A DNA stretch of 64,000 bases from contig NC_081413.1 in NCBI RefSeq assembly GCF_030272615.1, forward strand, positions 720,395,867 through 720,459,866. The letters run 5' to 3'. Both the position numbers and the translations under genes were made by a program. Below, piece after piece: positions 43,990 to 54,682 of the stretch. This stretch comes from Cryptomeria japonica. Taxonomy: Eukaryota; Streptophyta; Pinopsida; Cupressales; Cupressaceae. The notes beneath the pieces are model-generated. The model searched no databases. It saw only the letters and a list, made by a program, of their open reading frames with translations, and was not told where the DNA came from. The first letter of the stretch is position 1. Each line of letters begins with the position of its first letter.

Positions 43990-46028
43990 CTAATAAATAG
44001 AAGAAGAGATGAGAGCTGGGTCTATACCAAGTGTTGTGAACCTTCTCTCCTCCACCCAAATTGCTTCCGACTCAGGTTGTCCTGCCCACTTCACCAGGTG
44101 TTCCATGTAGACCTGGTGTCTGGTGGACTTCTTTACTCTGGATTCCAAGATCACCTCAGCTATAGGCTTCTTCACCTATGGTAAGACATTAACATCTAGG
44201 TCCTGCAGTACCTTGGGTTGGTTCTCAGTCTGCCCTTCTATCTCACCCTTGTACATGATCAGGTCAACGACATTAAAGACTGGTGATATAGCCAAATCTG
44301 AAGGTAGGTTAACCTTGTAAGCATTCTTACCATATTGTGACAGGATTCTACAAGGTCCTACCCTCTTCATCTACAGTTTAGTAGGCTTACCACTTTGCAT
44401 CCTAGCTTTGCTCAAATGGACCATCACATAGTCACCCACCTTGAACTGAACCTCTCTCCTTTTCTCATCCATTTTTGCCTTCAATTTTTGAGTGGATTCA
44501 AGGATGGCCTTCTTAACTTTCTCTTGAACTTCCTTGATGGTTTGAGTGAAGTCCTCTGCTTGCGCACTCTTCATTTCCAAACTACCAAGGTCTCTTAACT
44601 CACATACTCCTCTTGGATGTCTGCCATAGACAACCTCAAAAGGACTTCTACCAGTGGTCCTATTCACACTGTCATTATATGCATACTTTGCTTGAGAAAT
44701 GATTAGGTCCCATGTTTGGCCATACTCCTTAGTTAAACACCTCAACAAGTTACCTAACACCCTATTGATGACTTCAATTTGACCATCAGTTTGTGGATGG
44801 TAAGCTGAGCTAAATGACAAGTTAGTTCCTAGTCTCCTCCATAATGTTTGCCAAAAATGGCCCATGAACTTGTTGTCCCTGTCTGAAATAATTCTTAAAG
44901 GGAGTCCATGAATTCTAACAATCTCCTTAAAGAAGAGATGTGCAACATAGCTTGTATCATGTGTAGTCTTACATGGAATGAAATGGCTCATCTTGGAAAA
45001 TCTATCTACTACCACATAGATGTTGTCCATACCTATCTTTGTCTTGGGAAGTCCTACCACAAAGTCCATGCTTATACATTCCCAAGGCCTATTTGGGACT
45101 GGTAATGGTTGATAGAGACCAACATTGCTTGATCCTCCTTTTGCTCTTTGGCATACACCAAATTGCTCCACATACCTTTTCACATCTCTTGGCAACTTTG
45201 GCCAATAGTAGTACCTCTGTACTAAATCCAAGGTTTTGTTGACTCCAAAGTGTCCACTCAAACTTCCATTATGTTTCTCTTGGATGAGGTTTTCCCTCAT
45301 GGATCCTCTTGGCACACACAACTGATTACCTTTGAACAAGAGACCATTTTGGAGAGTGTAATCTGCATACTCACCATGGAAATGGTTCTCAAACTCCTTG
45401 CAAACCTTGTAAGCAAATGAGAAGTCTTCATCTCCGTCATAGAGGTCCTTGAAACTTTTTATTCCTATGCTCTGCAACTGTAGTTCTTGAACTATCAACA
45501 ACTTCCTACTTAATGCATTTGCCACCTTGTTGAGTTGCCCCTTCTTATGCTTGATGGTGAAGGTGAAGGATTGGAGGTATTTCATCCATTTCAAATGCCT
45601 ATTACTAAGCTTCTCTTGAGTGTTAATGTAACTCAATGCCTGGTTGTCTGTGAACACCACAAATTCTTTTGGAAGTAGGTAATGCCTCCATTTCTTTAAA
45701 GACTTCACTAATGCATACAACTCTAGGTCATAGGCTGAGTACTTCTTCTTTGCTTCATTAAGCTTCTCACTGAAAAATGCCACGGGTCTTCCCTCTTGAC
45801 TCAATACACCACCTACTGCAATTCCACTTGCATCACACTCCAATGTGAATAGCTTGTCAAAAGTAGGTAGGACAAGGATAGGTTTTGTGGCTACTTCTTG
45901 CTTCAACAATTGAAATGCTTTCTTAGCCTGCTCAGTCCATTTAAACTTAGTTTTAAGGCCTCCTTTTATGGTGTCAAGGACTGGTGCACATATGCCACTG
46001 AAGTTCCTCACAAATTTCCTATAGAATT
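43990..46028 (-). pseudogene. Chromovirus copy 2 pol, 3' part: RNase H, integrase, chromodomain
   Basis: This is the continuation of gag-pol left of the copia insert. Opening with '[17 protein letters not shown]', it has RNase H ('ECDASGIAVGG', 'YSAYDLELYALVKSLKKW'), the integrase zinc region ('YYYWPKLPRDVKRYV', 'GVCQRAKGG'; one His/Cys position reads 'EQFGVCQ' where copy 1 has 'EQCGVCQ'), and core motifs 'SMDFVVGLP', 'SDRDNKF' (Asp codon 44881-44883) and 'YHPQTDGQIEV'. The chromodomain-like end is 'YMEHLVKWAGQ'. The frame is open 44371-46011, then has stops near 44369 and 44174. The core catalytic Asp lost in copy 1 is present here. Confidence 0.92.
46024..46028. repeat. Target site duplication GAATT, left copy
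   Basis: Repeated exactly at 52041-52045. Confidence 0.92.
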
Positions 46029-46922
46029 TGTTGGGAAAAATGGTGTCTCAACCTTGCATTTATGCGAGGTTACTATTTATAGTAAGTTTTTATTTGAGCA
46101 CGAAATGGTGCGAAACTCTCCCTGAAGCTTCTGGTTGGCTAGATAAGCATTCCGGTAAAGTTGCGTCGCAAGGTCACAGCTAGTTTTGAAGATATTAAAG
46201 TTTTCGTCTTGGAGGGGTGCAATAAAATGTTTAAACTTAATTTTGGGGACTTTAGAGGCTCCGAAATGCCCTGAAAAGTTGCCATAACCGGCGAAGCGGG
46301 TTATGAGGTGATAGAGCACTTCGCGAGCTTTCTGGCGCTTCAAACGGTTCATCAATCGGACACCCGGTTCTCAAGTTATGGCCTCCGGAAGTTTGTACTC
46401 CTGAAATAGGAAAAATAATTTGTATCGAATACATAAATGAGCTGTAAAAGGGAGCGACACGTGTTGATGTGTGCTTTAACATGTCATAGGGCATCTAGAA
46501 GGGAGATAAGGTCGGCTACACCTTATTGGGTGGTTTTAGCCCATGGTTTTGTAATACCGTTTGACGGTTTCTTGTATTGTATCTCCTATTTATGAGGTGT
46601 GTGAGATAGAGGTTGTGTGTAAGAGTCTTATGGCTATTGAGTTGCCTCTGAATCTCGGATTAGTGGTACTCCTGCGAAGAGCTTGCTCTGCAAGTATTTT
46701 GTAATCTGTTTTTGATTGCTGAATAAAATATTGAGCTGCTTTTGGAGGGTGGGGTTTTTCTCCCGAAAGGGTTTTCCCCACGTAAATCATTGTGTTGTGG
46801 TATGATTTCTATTATATCTATTTCTATTTTCTGTAACTGTTGTAATGATCTGAAAAAGTTTTGCATTACCCTCCTCTCAAGGTTAGTGTAGGAAGTTGTT
46901 TCCGCTACTTAACTTCCTTACA
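46029..46922 (+). repeat. 5' LTR of the Tork copia element
   Basis: TGTTGGGAAAAATGG...CTTCCTTACA, 894 bp. The ggggtttttctcccgaaagg block and gttttccccacgtaaat at 46750-46786 match the shared copia LTR motif. The 3' copy is the same length. Confidence 0.95.
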
Positions 46923-46924
46923 AG

Positions 46925-46936
46925 TGGTATCAGAGC
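46925..46936 (+). other. Primer-binding site, initiator-Met tRNA type
   Basis: TGGTATCAGAGC begins three bases after the LTR end (46922). Confidence 0.93.
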
Positions 46937-47046
46937 CTGATCACCTTTGGTTTCAATTGTGGGCAGTTGGGTTTTTTGAACTAATCCAGATTTGAGTGGG
47001 AGCTTGTGCAGAAGACACTTTTTGATCTTGTTGCAGGAATATTCAG

Positions 47047-50000
47047 ATGGCGAGTTCGTCAGGGAGAATAGAGGTGGATAAATTTAATGGAAGTAATTTT
47101 GAGATGTGGAAGCTGAAGATGGAAGATCTGCTAATAGATCGAGATCTTTGGGATGCTGTTGATGCGAATGTCCAAAGGCCCTCAGATCCTACTGCGGCAG
47201 CTCAGTATGATGTTATGGACCGAAAAGCCAAGGGTCTAATCAGACTGTGCCTAGCAGACTCTGTTCTAATCAATGTCCATGAAGAGAACTCTGCAAAGAA
47301 GCTATGGACTAAGCTTGGTGAGATGTATCAAGTGAAATCTTTATTAAATCAAATTTTCTTAAGAAAGAAATTGTATTCCTTGAAGATGGAAGAGGGTGGA
47401 CGAATTGCAGACCACCTAGAAGCATTCAATATGATTGTGGCTCAATTAGTATCCGTCGGTGTTAAGATGGACGAGGAGGAAAAATGTCAGATCTTGCTTT
47501 GCTCTTTGCCTGATTCGTGGGATTCTCTTGTTATGGCTATCGGTAGTACTTCTGTTATTTTGAAATCTGAAGATGTGGTGGGTGCCCTACTCGGTGAAGA
47601 GATGCGAAGGAAGGTATCCATCAGTTCAAAGGAAGCCCTAACCGTTCGTGGAAGACCTAAGGAGAAAGGCAAGAAGAATGAGAAGCGCGGCAAGTCCAAA
47701 TCCAAAGGGAGATCGAAATCTCCTGGAAAGTCCAAAGTCATTTGCTGGAATTGCGGTAAACCGGGTCACATCCGTAAGGACTGCAAAGAAGAAAAGAAGA
47801 AGAAAAAGAAAAAGTTCGATTCTGATTCTGAGTCCGACAAGGAAGATGGCGATGCATTTATTGCGGCTTTGGCGACTCATGCAGGTAATGATGCCTGGCT
47901 AATTGACTCAGGTGCATCTTTTCATATGACTTCCAATAAAGATTGGTTTTCTGAATATGAAGGATTTAATGGAGGTAAGGTGTACTTGGGTGATGATTCA
48001 CATCTAGACATTGTTGGTCGAGGTAAAGTTAGAATCAGGTTTTCTGATGGTAGAATAAAAAGGATTAATGGTGTGCTGCATATCCCTGGATTAAAACGAA
48101 ACATGTTATCTGTGAGCAAACTAATAGATGCAGGTGTGCAGGTAGTCTTTTCTGAAACAGGATGTAAGATGATTAAGGGTGCTATGGTAGTTGCTAGAGG
48201 TGTCAGGTTTGGCACTTTGTATAAGCTTGAAGCATACACTGTTGAGTGTAATAGCACTTCTGTAAAAAGTAAATCTGCGGATACTTCACTGGAAGATTTG
48301 AAGGTTTCACCTTCAGCAGATGGAAATGGTTTTTGGGTACCTAAGGGTGCTCTTTCGTCTGAAGCAAAGTTACCTGCAGAGAAGACTATGTTATGGCACC
48401 AGAGACTTGGCCACATTGGAGAAAAGGGTCTAAAGACCTTGAAAAATAAAAATCTTGTTGAAGGTTTGAATGATTGTAATCTTGACTTTGATTTCTGTGA
48501 GCATTGCATTTATGGAAAACAAAATCGCATTCAGTTTTACTCGAGTTCTCATAAAACTTGTGGTGTTTTGGACCTTATCCATTCTGATGTGTTTGGTCCA
48601 GTAGATGTCTCTTCGATTGGAAAATCCACATATTATGTTTCATTTATTGATGATTTTAGTAGAAGGACATGGGTATATTTTCTAAAGAGTAAATCTGAAG
48701 TTTTTAGTCATTTTAAAGAATTTAAAGCAATGGTTGAGTTGCAGACTGGAAAGAAAATAAAATGTTTGAGAACTGATAATGGCGGTGAGTTTTGCTCTAA
48801 TGATTTTGATAGATTCTGTAAAGACTGTGGAATTAACAGGCAGAAGACAACTCCGTATTCTCCACAGCAAAATGGAGTTGCAGAAAGAATGAACAGGATA
48901 CTGATGGAAAAGGCTAGGAGTATGTTGAGTGGTGCTGGTCTTGAACAAAAGTTTTGGGGTGAAGCTGTTGCCACTGCTTGCTACCTGATTAACAGGTCTC
49001 CTACATCAGCTCTTGTTGATAAAACGCCTATGGAAGCATGGTCAGGTCACAAGCCTTCATTGAGACATCTTAGAGTTTTTGGTTGCGAGGCATATGCACA
49101 TGTGCCAAAGGAGAAGCGAACAAAGTTGGAGAACAAGGCTGTGAAATGTATCTTCATCGAGTATAGTTATGGTGTGAAAGGATACAAGCTTTGGGACCCT
49201 GTTGCACAAAAGGTAATTCACAGTAGAAGTGTTATTTTTAGAGAAATTAAGTCTCCTTATGTTACATTGCAGCCAGAACAGACTAAAAAAGAAGATGTGA
49301 TTCAACTTCCTTCTACACCTGAAAGAGTTGAATCAAGACCCCTAGATAGGCAAGAATTTGAGGAGAGCTCGTCTAGCTCTGAATCTTCAGAAGAGGAGGA
49401 AGAACCTCCAACTCAGCTTGTTCGAAGGTCTACAAGACATAGACAACCATCTGAAAGGTATTCACCTGATGATTGGAGATGTATTTTTGCTCTGAATACT
49501 AGTGTGGATGAACCGAAATCTGTAGAAGAGGCATTAGGTATGAATGATGTAGAATCCTGGAAGATTGCTATGGAGGAAGAAATGGCAGCTTTGAAAAAGA
49601 ATGATACATGGGATCTTGTACCATTGCCTGAAGGACGAAAACCTGTTGGTTGTAAATGGGTGTTCAAGAAAAAGATTGGTTCAGATGGAAGCATTGAAAA
49701 GTATAAAGCAAGGTTAGTTGCAAAAGGCTACTCTCAAGTTGAGGGTGTTGATTACGGTGAGATATTTTCTCCTGTTGCAAAAATGACGTCCATTAGATTT
49801 TTGCTTTCTATTGCTACTGCTTATGATTTAGAGGTTGAGCAAATGGATGTGAAAACTGCTTTCCTTCATGGTGATTTGGAAGAAGATATTTATATGACAC
49901 AGCCGGAGCACTATGTGGTGAAAGGCAAAAGTAATTTGGTTTGTAAATTGAAGAAATCTTTGTATGGCCTCAAACAAAGTCCTAGGATGTGGTACCAGAA

Positions 50001-51090
50001 ATTTGATACATATGTGTTGAGTTTGGGATTTGAACATTCTAAATTAGATCACTGTGTTTATTATAAATCTTATGGTGATCATTTCTTATTCATTGCATTG
50101 TATGTTGATGATATGTTATTCATTGGTAAAGGGAAAGGTATGATTTCAGAACTGAAGTCTCAGCTCGCTGCTAAATTTGAAATGAAAGATCTTGGTGCAG
50201 CAAAGCACATTCTTGGGATGGAAATTAAAAGAGATAGGGTGAACAGAAAGCTATGGCTAGGCCAGAGTAAGTATGTGAATTCAGTGTTACAGAGGTTCAA
50301 CATGCAGAATTGTAGACCATTGAGTGTTCCTTTTACAGTTGGAACGAAACTATCTGTTTCAGATTGTCCTACATCCCCATTGGAGATGGAAGACATGAGC
50401 AGAGTGCCTTACCAGAGTGCAGTTGGAAGCTTGATGTATGCTATGGTCTGTATTAGACCAGATATTGCCCAAGCAGTGGGAGTACTTTCTAGATATATGT
50501 CTAATCCTGGTAGAGTTCATTGGGATGCAGTCAAAAGAGTCTTCAGATATTTGAAGGGTACTTCAGAGTATTCTTTGTGTTATCATGGTAATTCAGTTGG
50601 AGACATGACTTCCCTTGATATCCATGGTTATGTAGATTCAGATTGGGCAGGTGATATTGATAGCAGAAGATCCACCAGTGCTTATGTGTTTACTTTGTTT
50701 GGTGGTGCAATTAGTTGGATGAGTAAGCGACAGGCTGTGGTTGCTTTATCCACTACTGAAGAAGAATATATGGCAGCTACTCATGCTTGTAAAGAGGCCA
50801 TTTGGCTTAAGAGACTGTGTTCAGATATTGGAATAAAACAAGGTACAGTGACAGTTTACTGTGACAGTCAGAGTGCAATTAGCCTAGCTAAGAACCCGAC
50901 ATTTCATGCCCGGACCAAACATATTGATGTTCAGTATCATTTTGTTAGAGATATGGTCGAAGATGGTAGGGTGAAGCTGGTTAAGGTGGACACTTTGATG
51001 AATGTTGCAGATGCTTTAACTAAGGCTGTGAGCACAGAGAAGTTCAGATGGTGTTCAGAGTCTATGGGCCTTATGGCCCCTAGCAATTGA
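47047..51090 (+). CDS. Copia gag-pol polyprotein, complete
   Basis: 1347 codons without a break. Gag occupies about residues 1-230; the CCHC knuckle 'CWNCGKPGHIRKDC' is at 233-246; protease 'WLIDSGASFHM' has Asp287. The pre-integrase zinc motif 'LWHQRLGHIGEKGLKTL' lies near 452. The integrase core has Asp514, Asp577 and Glu613, with 35 residues between the last two. RT includes 'CKWVFKKKIGSDG' and the YVDD active site at 1019-1022; RNase H includes 'DSDWAGD' from Asp1199 and 'YCDSQSAISLAKN'. The order protease, integrase, RT, RNase H defines copia. The ATG at 47047 follows the leader and starts recognisable gag. Length and motifs match functional Tork elements. It encodes the particle, processing, copying and integration functions. 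Confidence 0.95.
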   Translation: MASSSGRIEVDKFNGSNFEMWKLKMEDLLIDRDLWDAVDANVQRPSDPTAAAQYDVMDRKAKGLIRLCLADSVLINVHEENSAKKLWTKLGEMYQVKSLLNQIFLRKKLYSLKMEEGGRIADHLEAFNMIVAQLVSVGVKMDEEEKCQILLCSLPDSWDSLVMAIGSTSVILKSEDVVGALLGEEMRRKVSISSKEALTVRGRPKEKGKKNEKRGKSKSKGRSKSPGKSKVICWNCGKPGHIRKDCKEEKKKKKKKFDSDSESDKEDGDAFIAALATHAGNDAWLIDSGASFHMTSNKDWFSEYEGFNGGKVYLGDDSHLDIVGRGKVRIRFSDGRIKRINGVLHIPGLKRNMLSVSKLIDAGVQVVFSETGCKMIKGAMVVARGVRFGTLYKLEAYTVECNSTSVKSKSADTSLEDLKVSPSADGNGFWVPKGALSSEAKLPAEKTMLWHQRLGHIGEKGLKTLKNKNLVEGLNDCNLDFDFCEHCIYGKQNRIQFYSSSHKTCGVLDLIHSDVFGPVDVSSIGKSTYYVSFIDDFSRRTWVYFLKSKSEVFSHFKEFKAMVELQTGKKIKCLRTDNGGEFCSNDFDRFCKDCGINRQKTTPYSPQQNGVAERMNRILMEKARSMLSGAGLEQKFWGEAVATACYLINRSPTSALVDKTPMEAWSGHKPSLRHLRVFGCEAYAHVPKEKRTKLENKAVKCIFIEYSYGVKGYKLWDPVAQKVIHSRSVIFREIKSPYVTLQPEQTKKEDVIQLPSTPERVESRPLDRQEFEESSSSSESSEEEEEPPTQLVRRSTRHRQPSERYSPDDWRCIFALNTSVDEPKSVEEALGMNDVESWKIAMEEEMAALKKNDTWDLVPLPEGRKPVGCKWVFKKKIGSDGSIEKYKARLVAKGYSQVEGVDYGEIFSPVAKMTSIRFLLSIATAYDLEVEQMDVKTAFLHGDLEEDIYMTQPEHYVVKGKSNLVCKLKKSLYGLKQSPRMWYQKFDTYVLSLGFEHSKLDHCVYYKSYGDHFLFIALYVDDMLFIGKGKGMISELKSQLAAKFEMKDLGAAKHILGMEIKRDRVNRKLWLGQSKYVNSVLQRFNMQNCRPLSVPFTVGTKLSVSDCPTSPLEMEDMSRVPYQSAVGSLMYAMVCIRPDIAQAVGVLSRYMSNPGRVHWDAVKRVFRYLKGTSEYSLCYHGNSVGDMTSLDIHGYVDSDWAGDIDSRRSTSAYVFTLFGGAISWMSKRQAVVALSTTEEEYMAATHACKEAIWLKRLCSDIGIKQGTVTVYCDSQSAISLAKNPTFHARTKHIDVQYHFVRDMVEDGRVKLVKVDTLMNVADALTKAVSTEKFRWCSESMGLMAPSN

Positions 51091-51146
51091 TTCATTGTGT
51101 TGACATTCCCTTCCGCTCATGCAAGGTGTTCGACAAGTGGGAGATT

Positions 51147-52040
51147 TGTTGGGAAAAATGGTGTCTCAACCTTGCATTTATGCGAGGTTACTATTTATAG
51201 TAAGTTTTTATTTGAGCACGAAATGGTGCGAAACTCTCCCTGAAGCTTCTGGTTGGCTAGATAAGCATTCCGGTAAAGTTGCGTCGCAAGGTCACAGCTA
51301 GTTTTGAAGATATTAAAGTTTTCGTCTTGGAGGGGTGCAATAAAATGTTTAAACTTAATTTTGGGGACTTTAGAGGCTCCGAAACACCCTGAAAAGTTTC
51401 CGTAACCGGCGAAGCGGGTTACGAGGTGATAGAGCACTTCGCGAGCTTTCCGGCGCTTCAAACGGTTCATCAATCGGACACCCAGTTCTCAAGTTATGGC
51501 CTCCGGAAGTTTGTACTCCTGAAATAGGAAAAATAATTTGTATCGAATACATAAATGAGCTGTAAAAGGGAGCGACACGTGTTGATGTGTGCTTTAACAT
51601 GTCATAGGGCATCTAGAAGGGAGATAAGGTCGGCTACACCTTATTGGGTGGTTTTAGCCCATGGTTTTGTAATACCGTTTGACGGTTTCTTGTATTGTAT
51701 CTCCTATTTATGAGGTGTGTGAGATAGAGGTTGTGTGTAAGAGTCTTATGGCTATTGAGTTGCCTCTGAATCTCGGATTAGTGGTACTCCTGCGAAGAGC
51801 TTTCTCTGCAAGTATTTTGTAATCTGTTTTTGATTGCTGAATAAAATATTGAGCTGCTTTTGGAGGGTGGGGTTTTTCTCTCGAAAGGGTTTTCCCCACA
51901 TAAATCATTGTGTTGTGGTATGATTGCTATTATATCTATTTCTATTTTCTGTAACTATTGTAATGATCTGAAAAAGTTTTGCATTACCCTCCTCTCAAGG
52001 TTAGTGTAGGAAGTTGTTTCCGCTACTTAACTTCCTTACA
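51147..52040 (+). repeat. 3' LTR of the Tork copia element
   Basis: 894 bp, TGTTGGG...CCTTACA, nearly identical to 46029-46922. It is preceded by the purine tract aagtgggagat and followed by the second GAATT. Confidence 0.95.
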
Positions 52041-52045
52041 GAATT
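52041..52045. repeat. Target site duplication GAATT, right copy
   Basis: Exact repeat of 46024-46028. Confidence 0.92.
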
Positions 52046-54642
52046 GAGCTAATCCATGGAAACTCCTTACCTCAGTCCCTGTTCTAGGTGCAGGCCAATT
52101 CAAGATTGCCTCCACTTTGCTTGGATCCATCATCAAGGTTCCCTTAGACACCACAAATCCTAACTAGACCAGCTCCTGCTTCAAGAAGTCACACTTCTCT
52201 AGGTTGATGGATAACTTCTCCTCATGCAACCTTTCTAAGACTAACCTCAAATGCTCAAGGTGCTCCTCTTTAGTCCTGCTATAGATGAGAATTTCATCTA
52301 GGTACACTACCACAAATCTGCCTATGAAGTCTTTTAACACCTCATTCATCAACCTCATGAAGGTGCTTGGGGCATTAGTTAGCCCAAATGGCATCACAAG
52401 CCATTCGTACAATCCTTCTGTGGTCTTGAAAGCAGTCTTCCACTCATCACCCTCCTTGATTCTAATCTAGTGATAACCACTTTTAAGGTCCAACTTGGTA
52501 AAATACATAGCACCTCCTAGAGAGTCCATCAAATCATCTATTCTAGGAATAGGAAACCTATACCTTATGGTGATCCTATTGATTGCCCTTGAATCAGTGC
52601 AAAGTCTCCACTTGCCTCCCTTCTTTGATGCTAGCACTACCGGGACTACACATGGGTTGTTCCTCTTCTTAATCAGTCCTTATTCCAATAACTCCTGCAC
52701 TTTCCTTGCTACTTCCTTATTCTGATCAGGTGTGAGCTTATATGCTACCTTGTTAGGCAAGGATGTTCTAGGAACAATGTCTATTTGATGGCTTATAGAC
52801 CTTCTAGGTGGGAGTGTTGCAGTTGCTCCATCACTCACTATGTCCTTATATTCTTGCAACATGTGTTTCACCTCCTTGGGTACTTGTACCTGCAACTTGT
52901 CTACTTCCTCCTTTGGTTTCACAAAGATGGTACACTTCACTATCTCCTCCTCATGTAGCAAGTTTAAGAACTCTTTACCAGTAGCCATTAAGACACTAGG
53001 TGTTTTTGAAGTTCCCTCTTCATTCTCTGTCAAAGACTGAATCTTGAAGGTCTTGCTATCCTTCTTGAATGATATGGAGTTCTCCTCTCCATCATAGATC
53101 ACCTTCCTATCAAATTGCCAGGGTCTTCCTAGTAGCAGAAGACAAGCATCCATAGGCAACACATCACAAAGGATTTTATCCTTGTATCCTCCAATAGAAA
53201 ACTCTACCCAAGTCTATTCATTGACTAGCACACTCTACTCATGATTCAACCATGTCACCTTGTATGGGATAGTGTGGGGTATCCTTATGAGTTTCAACTT
53301 CTTGGTTGCCTCCTCTAATATTATGTTATCAGTTGACCCTGAATCAATTATCACCTTGCAAACTTTACCAAGGATCTTGCATCTCACCCTAAACAATGCT
53401 CTCCTATGCTTAGGTTCACTCTTGACTGGATGTCTTATCAAGACCCTATTGAACATCAGATTTTCTCCAATCTCTGATTCAATATGGTCCACCTTAGGTG
53501 TCTTACTGCTTGAAGAGTCTTCATGTGCATAAGCAACCCTCTTTCCACTGTTTGATGAGGTAGGCTTGTCAGGGCATCTATATGTCGGGTGTCTAACTGT
53601 CCACAATTGTAACACTTCATAGTTGCAAAGTAGGAGTTACCTCTGCCGGTACCTCTACCCCTACTTGGACCAACTTGTGCACCTCTTCCTCTAGAATGGC
53701 CCCCTCTAAGATTGGTTTCACTACCTTGCTCAGTTAACTTGGCTTCTCCTTGGTTCCTCTGCTCATTTGCCTTGCTTTGGTAACCACCTCGGTGATTCAT
53801 TTATTCTCTACCTCTGCCTCTACCTCTGTTATTAGAGTCTCCTTTCCTTTTGTTCCTCTCTTCCACCTTGACAACAAGTTGATGACATTTTTGAACAGTA
53901 GTAGGAGTCCATAGGCTTATCTCCTCTTGAATGTTCCACTTTAGGCCGCTTAGATACCTAGCCACCTTAATAGACTCATCTTCTTGGACTTTATATCTAA
54001 GACAAAGTTTTTGAAATTCTTCGATGTAGGTGGTCACATCAAGGTCTTTTTGCTTCAAACCCTATCTCTTCTTATGAAGTTGGACTTCATAATCCTCTGG
54101 TAAGTAGTTCTCCTTGATCTTACTCACATGGCCTTCCAATTGGCAATAGGTAGCTTCCCCATGCTAACTCTCTCTTCCTACAGATACTTCCACCATGTTA
54201 AAGTTGCTCCCCTTAATCTTGTTTTGCCAACCTTAACCTTTTGAGCCTTTGTCACTCCCTCACACTCAAAGTGGTTTTCCATGCCCTCAATCCATTCCAT
54301 GACAGTGTCTATGTCCATCCTTCCACTGAAATGTGGCAATCCTTCAAAAGCTTTGGTGTTCACAGCCTTGATAGCTTTTACAAATGGTTCTTCATTAATC
54401 AAGGAATCTGGTTCAGGTATGATGTCATCTATGTCAATGGTCTTCTTGCCTTTATCTTTGGTGTCTTCTCCTCAAGGTTCATGTGTCCTTTGATCCACTA
54501 CTTCCTACAGCTTGTCCCTTATCTCACTCATAGCTGCTTCAAGGAGTATGTTCTTCTCCTTTTGCTCTTCTACCTCTCTAGCCAACTCTACATTAGTGAC
54601 CATTGTTCTCTCCCCTACTGATTCACCAGTATATAGAGACAT
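52041..54642 (-). pseudogene. Chromovirus copy 2 gag, protease and RT (5' part of gag-pol)
   Basis: An ATG at 54642 opens gag on the minus strand. A stop near 54177, a one-base loss near 54127 and a one-base loss near 53603 (inside the zinc knuckle, 'CYNCGQ' then out of frame) break it. Protease 'IIDSGSTDNI' lies near 53340. RT is recognisable ('[19 protein letters not shown]', '[16 protein letters not shown]'), but the active site reads YLDE at 52293-52304 where copy 1 has YLDD. More stops occur near 53233, 52678 and 52160. It ends at the copia insertion in the 'RSFHGLAQF' stretch. Confidence 0.9.
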
Positions 54643-54667
54643 ACACAGTCCAACAAATCTTTAACTT

Positions 54668-54679
54668 GCTCTGATACCA
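54668..54679 (-). other. Primer-binding site of chromovirus copy 2
   Basis: The + strand gctctgatacca is the complement of TGGTATCAGAGC and lies three bases from the LTR at 54683. Confidence 0.9.
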
Positions 54680-54682
54680 ATT

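Larger units (their letters stand above)
46029..52040 (+). mobile_element. Full-length Ty1/copia element, Tork type, apparently intact
   Basis: A 6012-bp element with two 894-bp LTRs, a primer site at 46925-46936, one uninterrupted gag-pol (47047-51090), a polypurine-like aagtgggagat before the 3' LTR and a perfect GAATT duplication. The LTRs differ at about 12 positions by hand count (about 1.3%), with no length difference. It is the innermost and youngest element of the nest. All parts needed for transposition are visible, so it may be autonomous. The Tork assignment rests on gag and pol resemblance to the Tnt1 group and is from memory. Confidence 0.95.

Noticed and set aside
46077-46494. 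Minus-strand frames in the copia LTR, repeated at 51195-51612
   Set aside because: Present in both LTRs only because the LTRs are duplicates; no known product.
46925-46936. tRNA gene fragment at TGGTATCAGAGC sites
   Set aside because: Only the 12-base primer complement is present, always next to an LTR; no tRNA cloverleaf is seen.
47922-48509. Minus-strand frame of 195 codons inside the copia gag-pol
   Set aside because: The opposite strand is an uninterrupted gag-pol with all motifs in place; this is a shadow frame.
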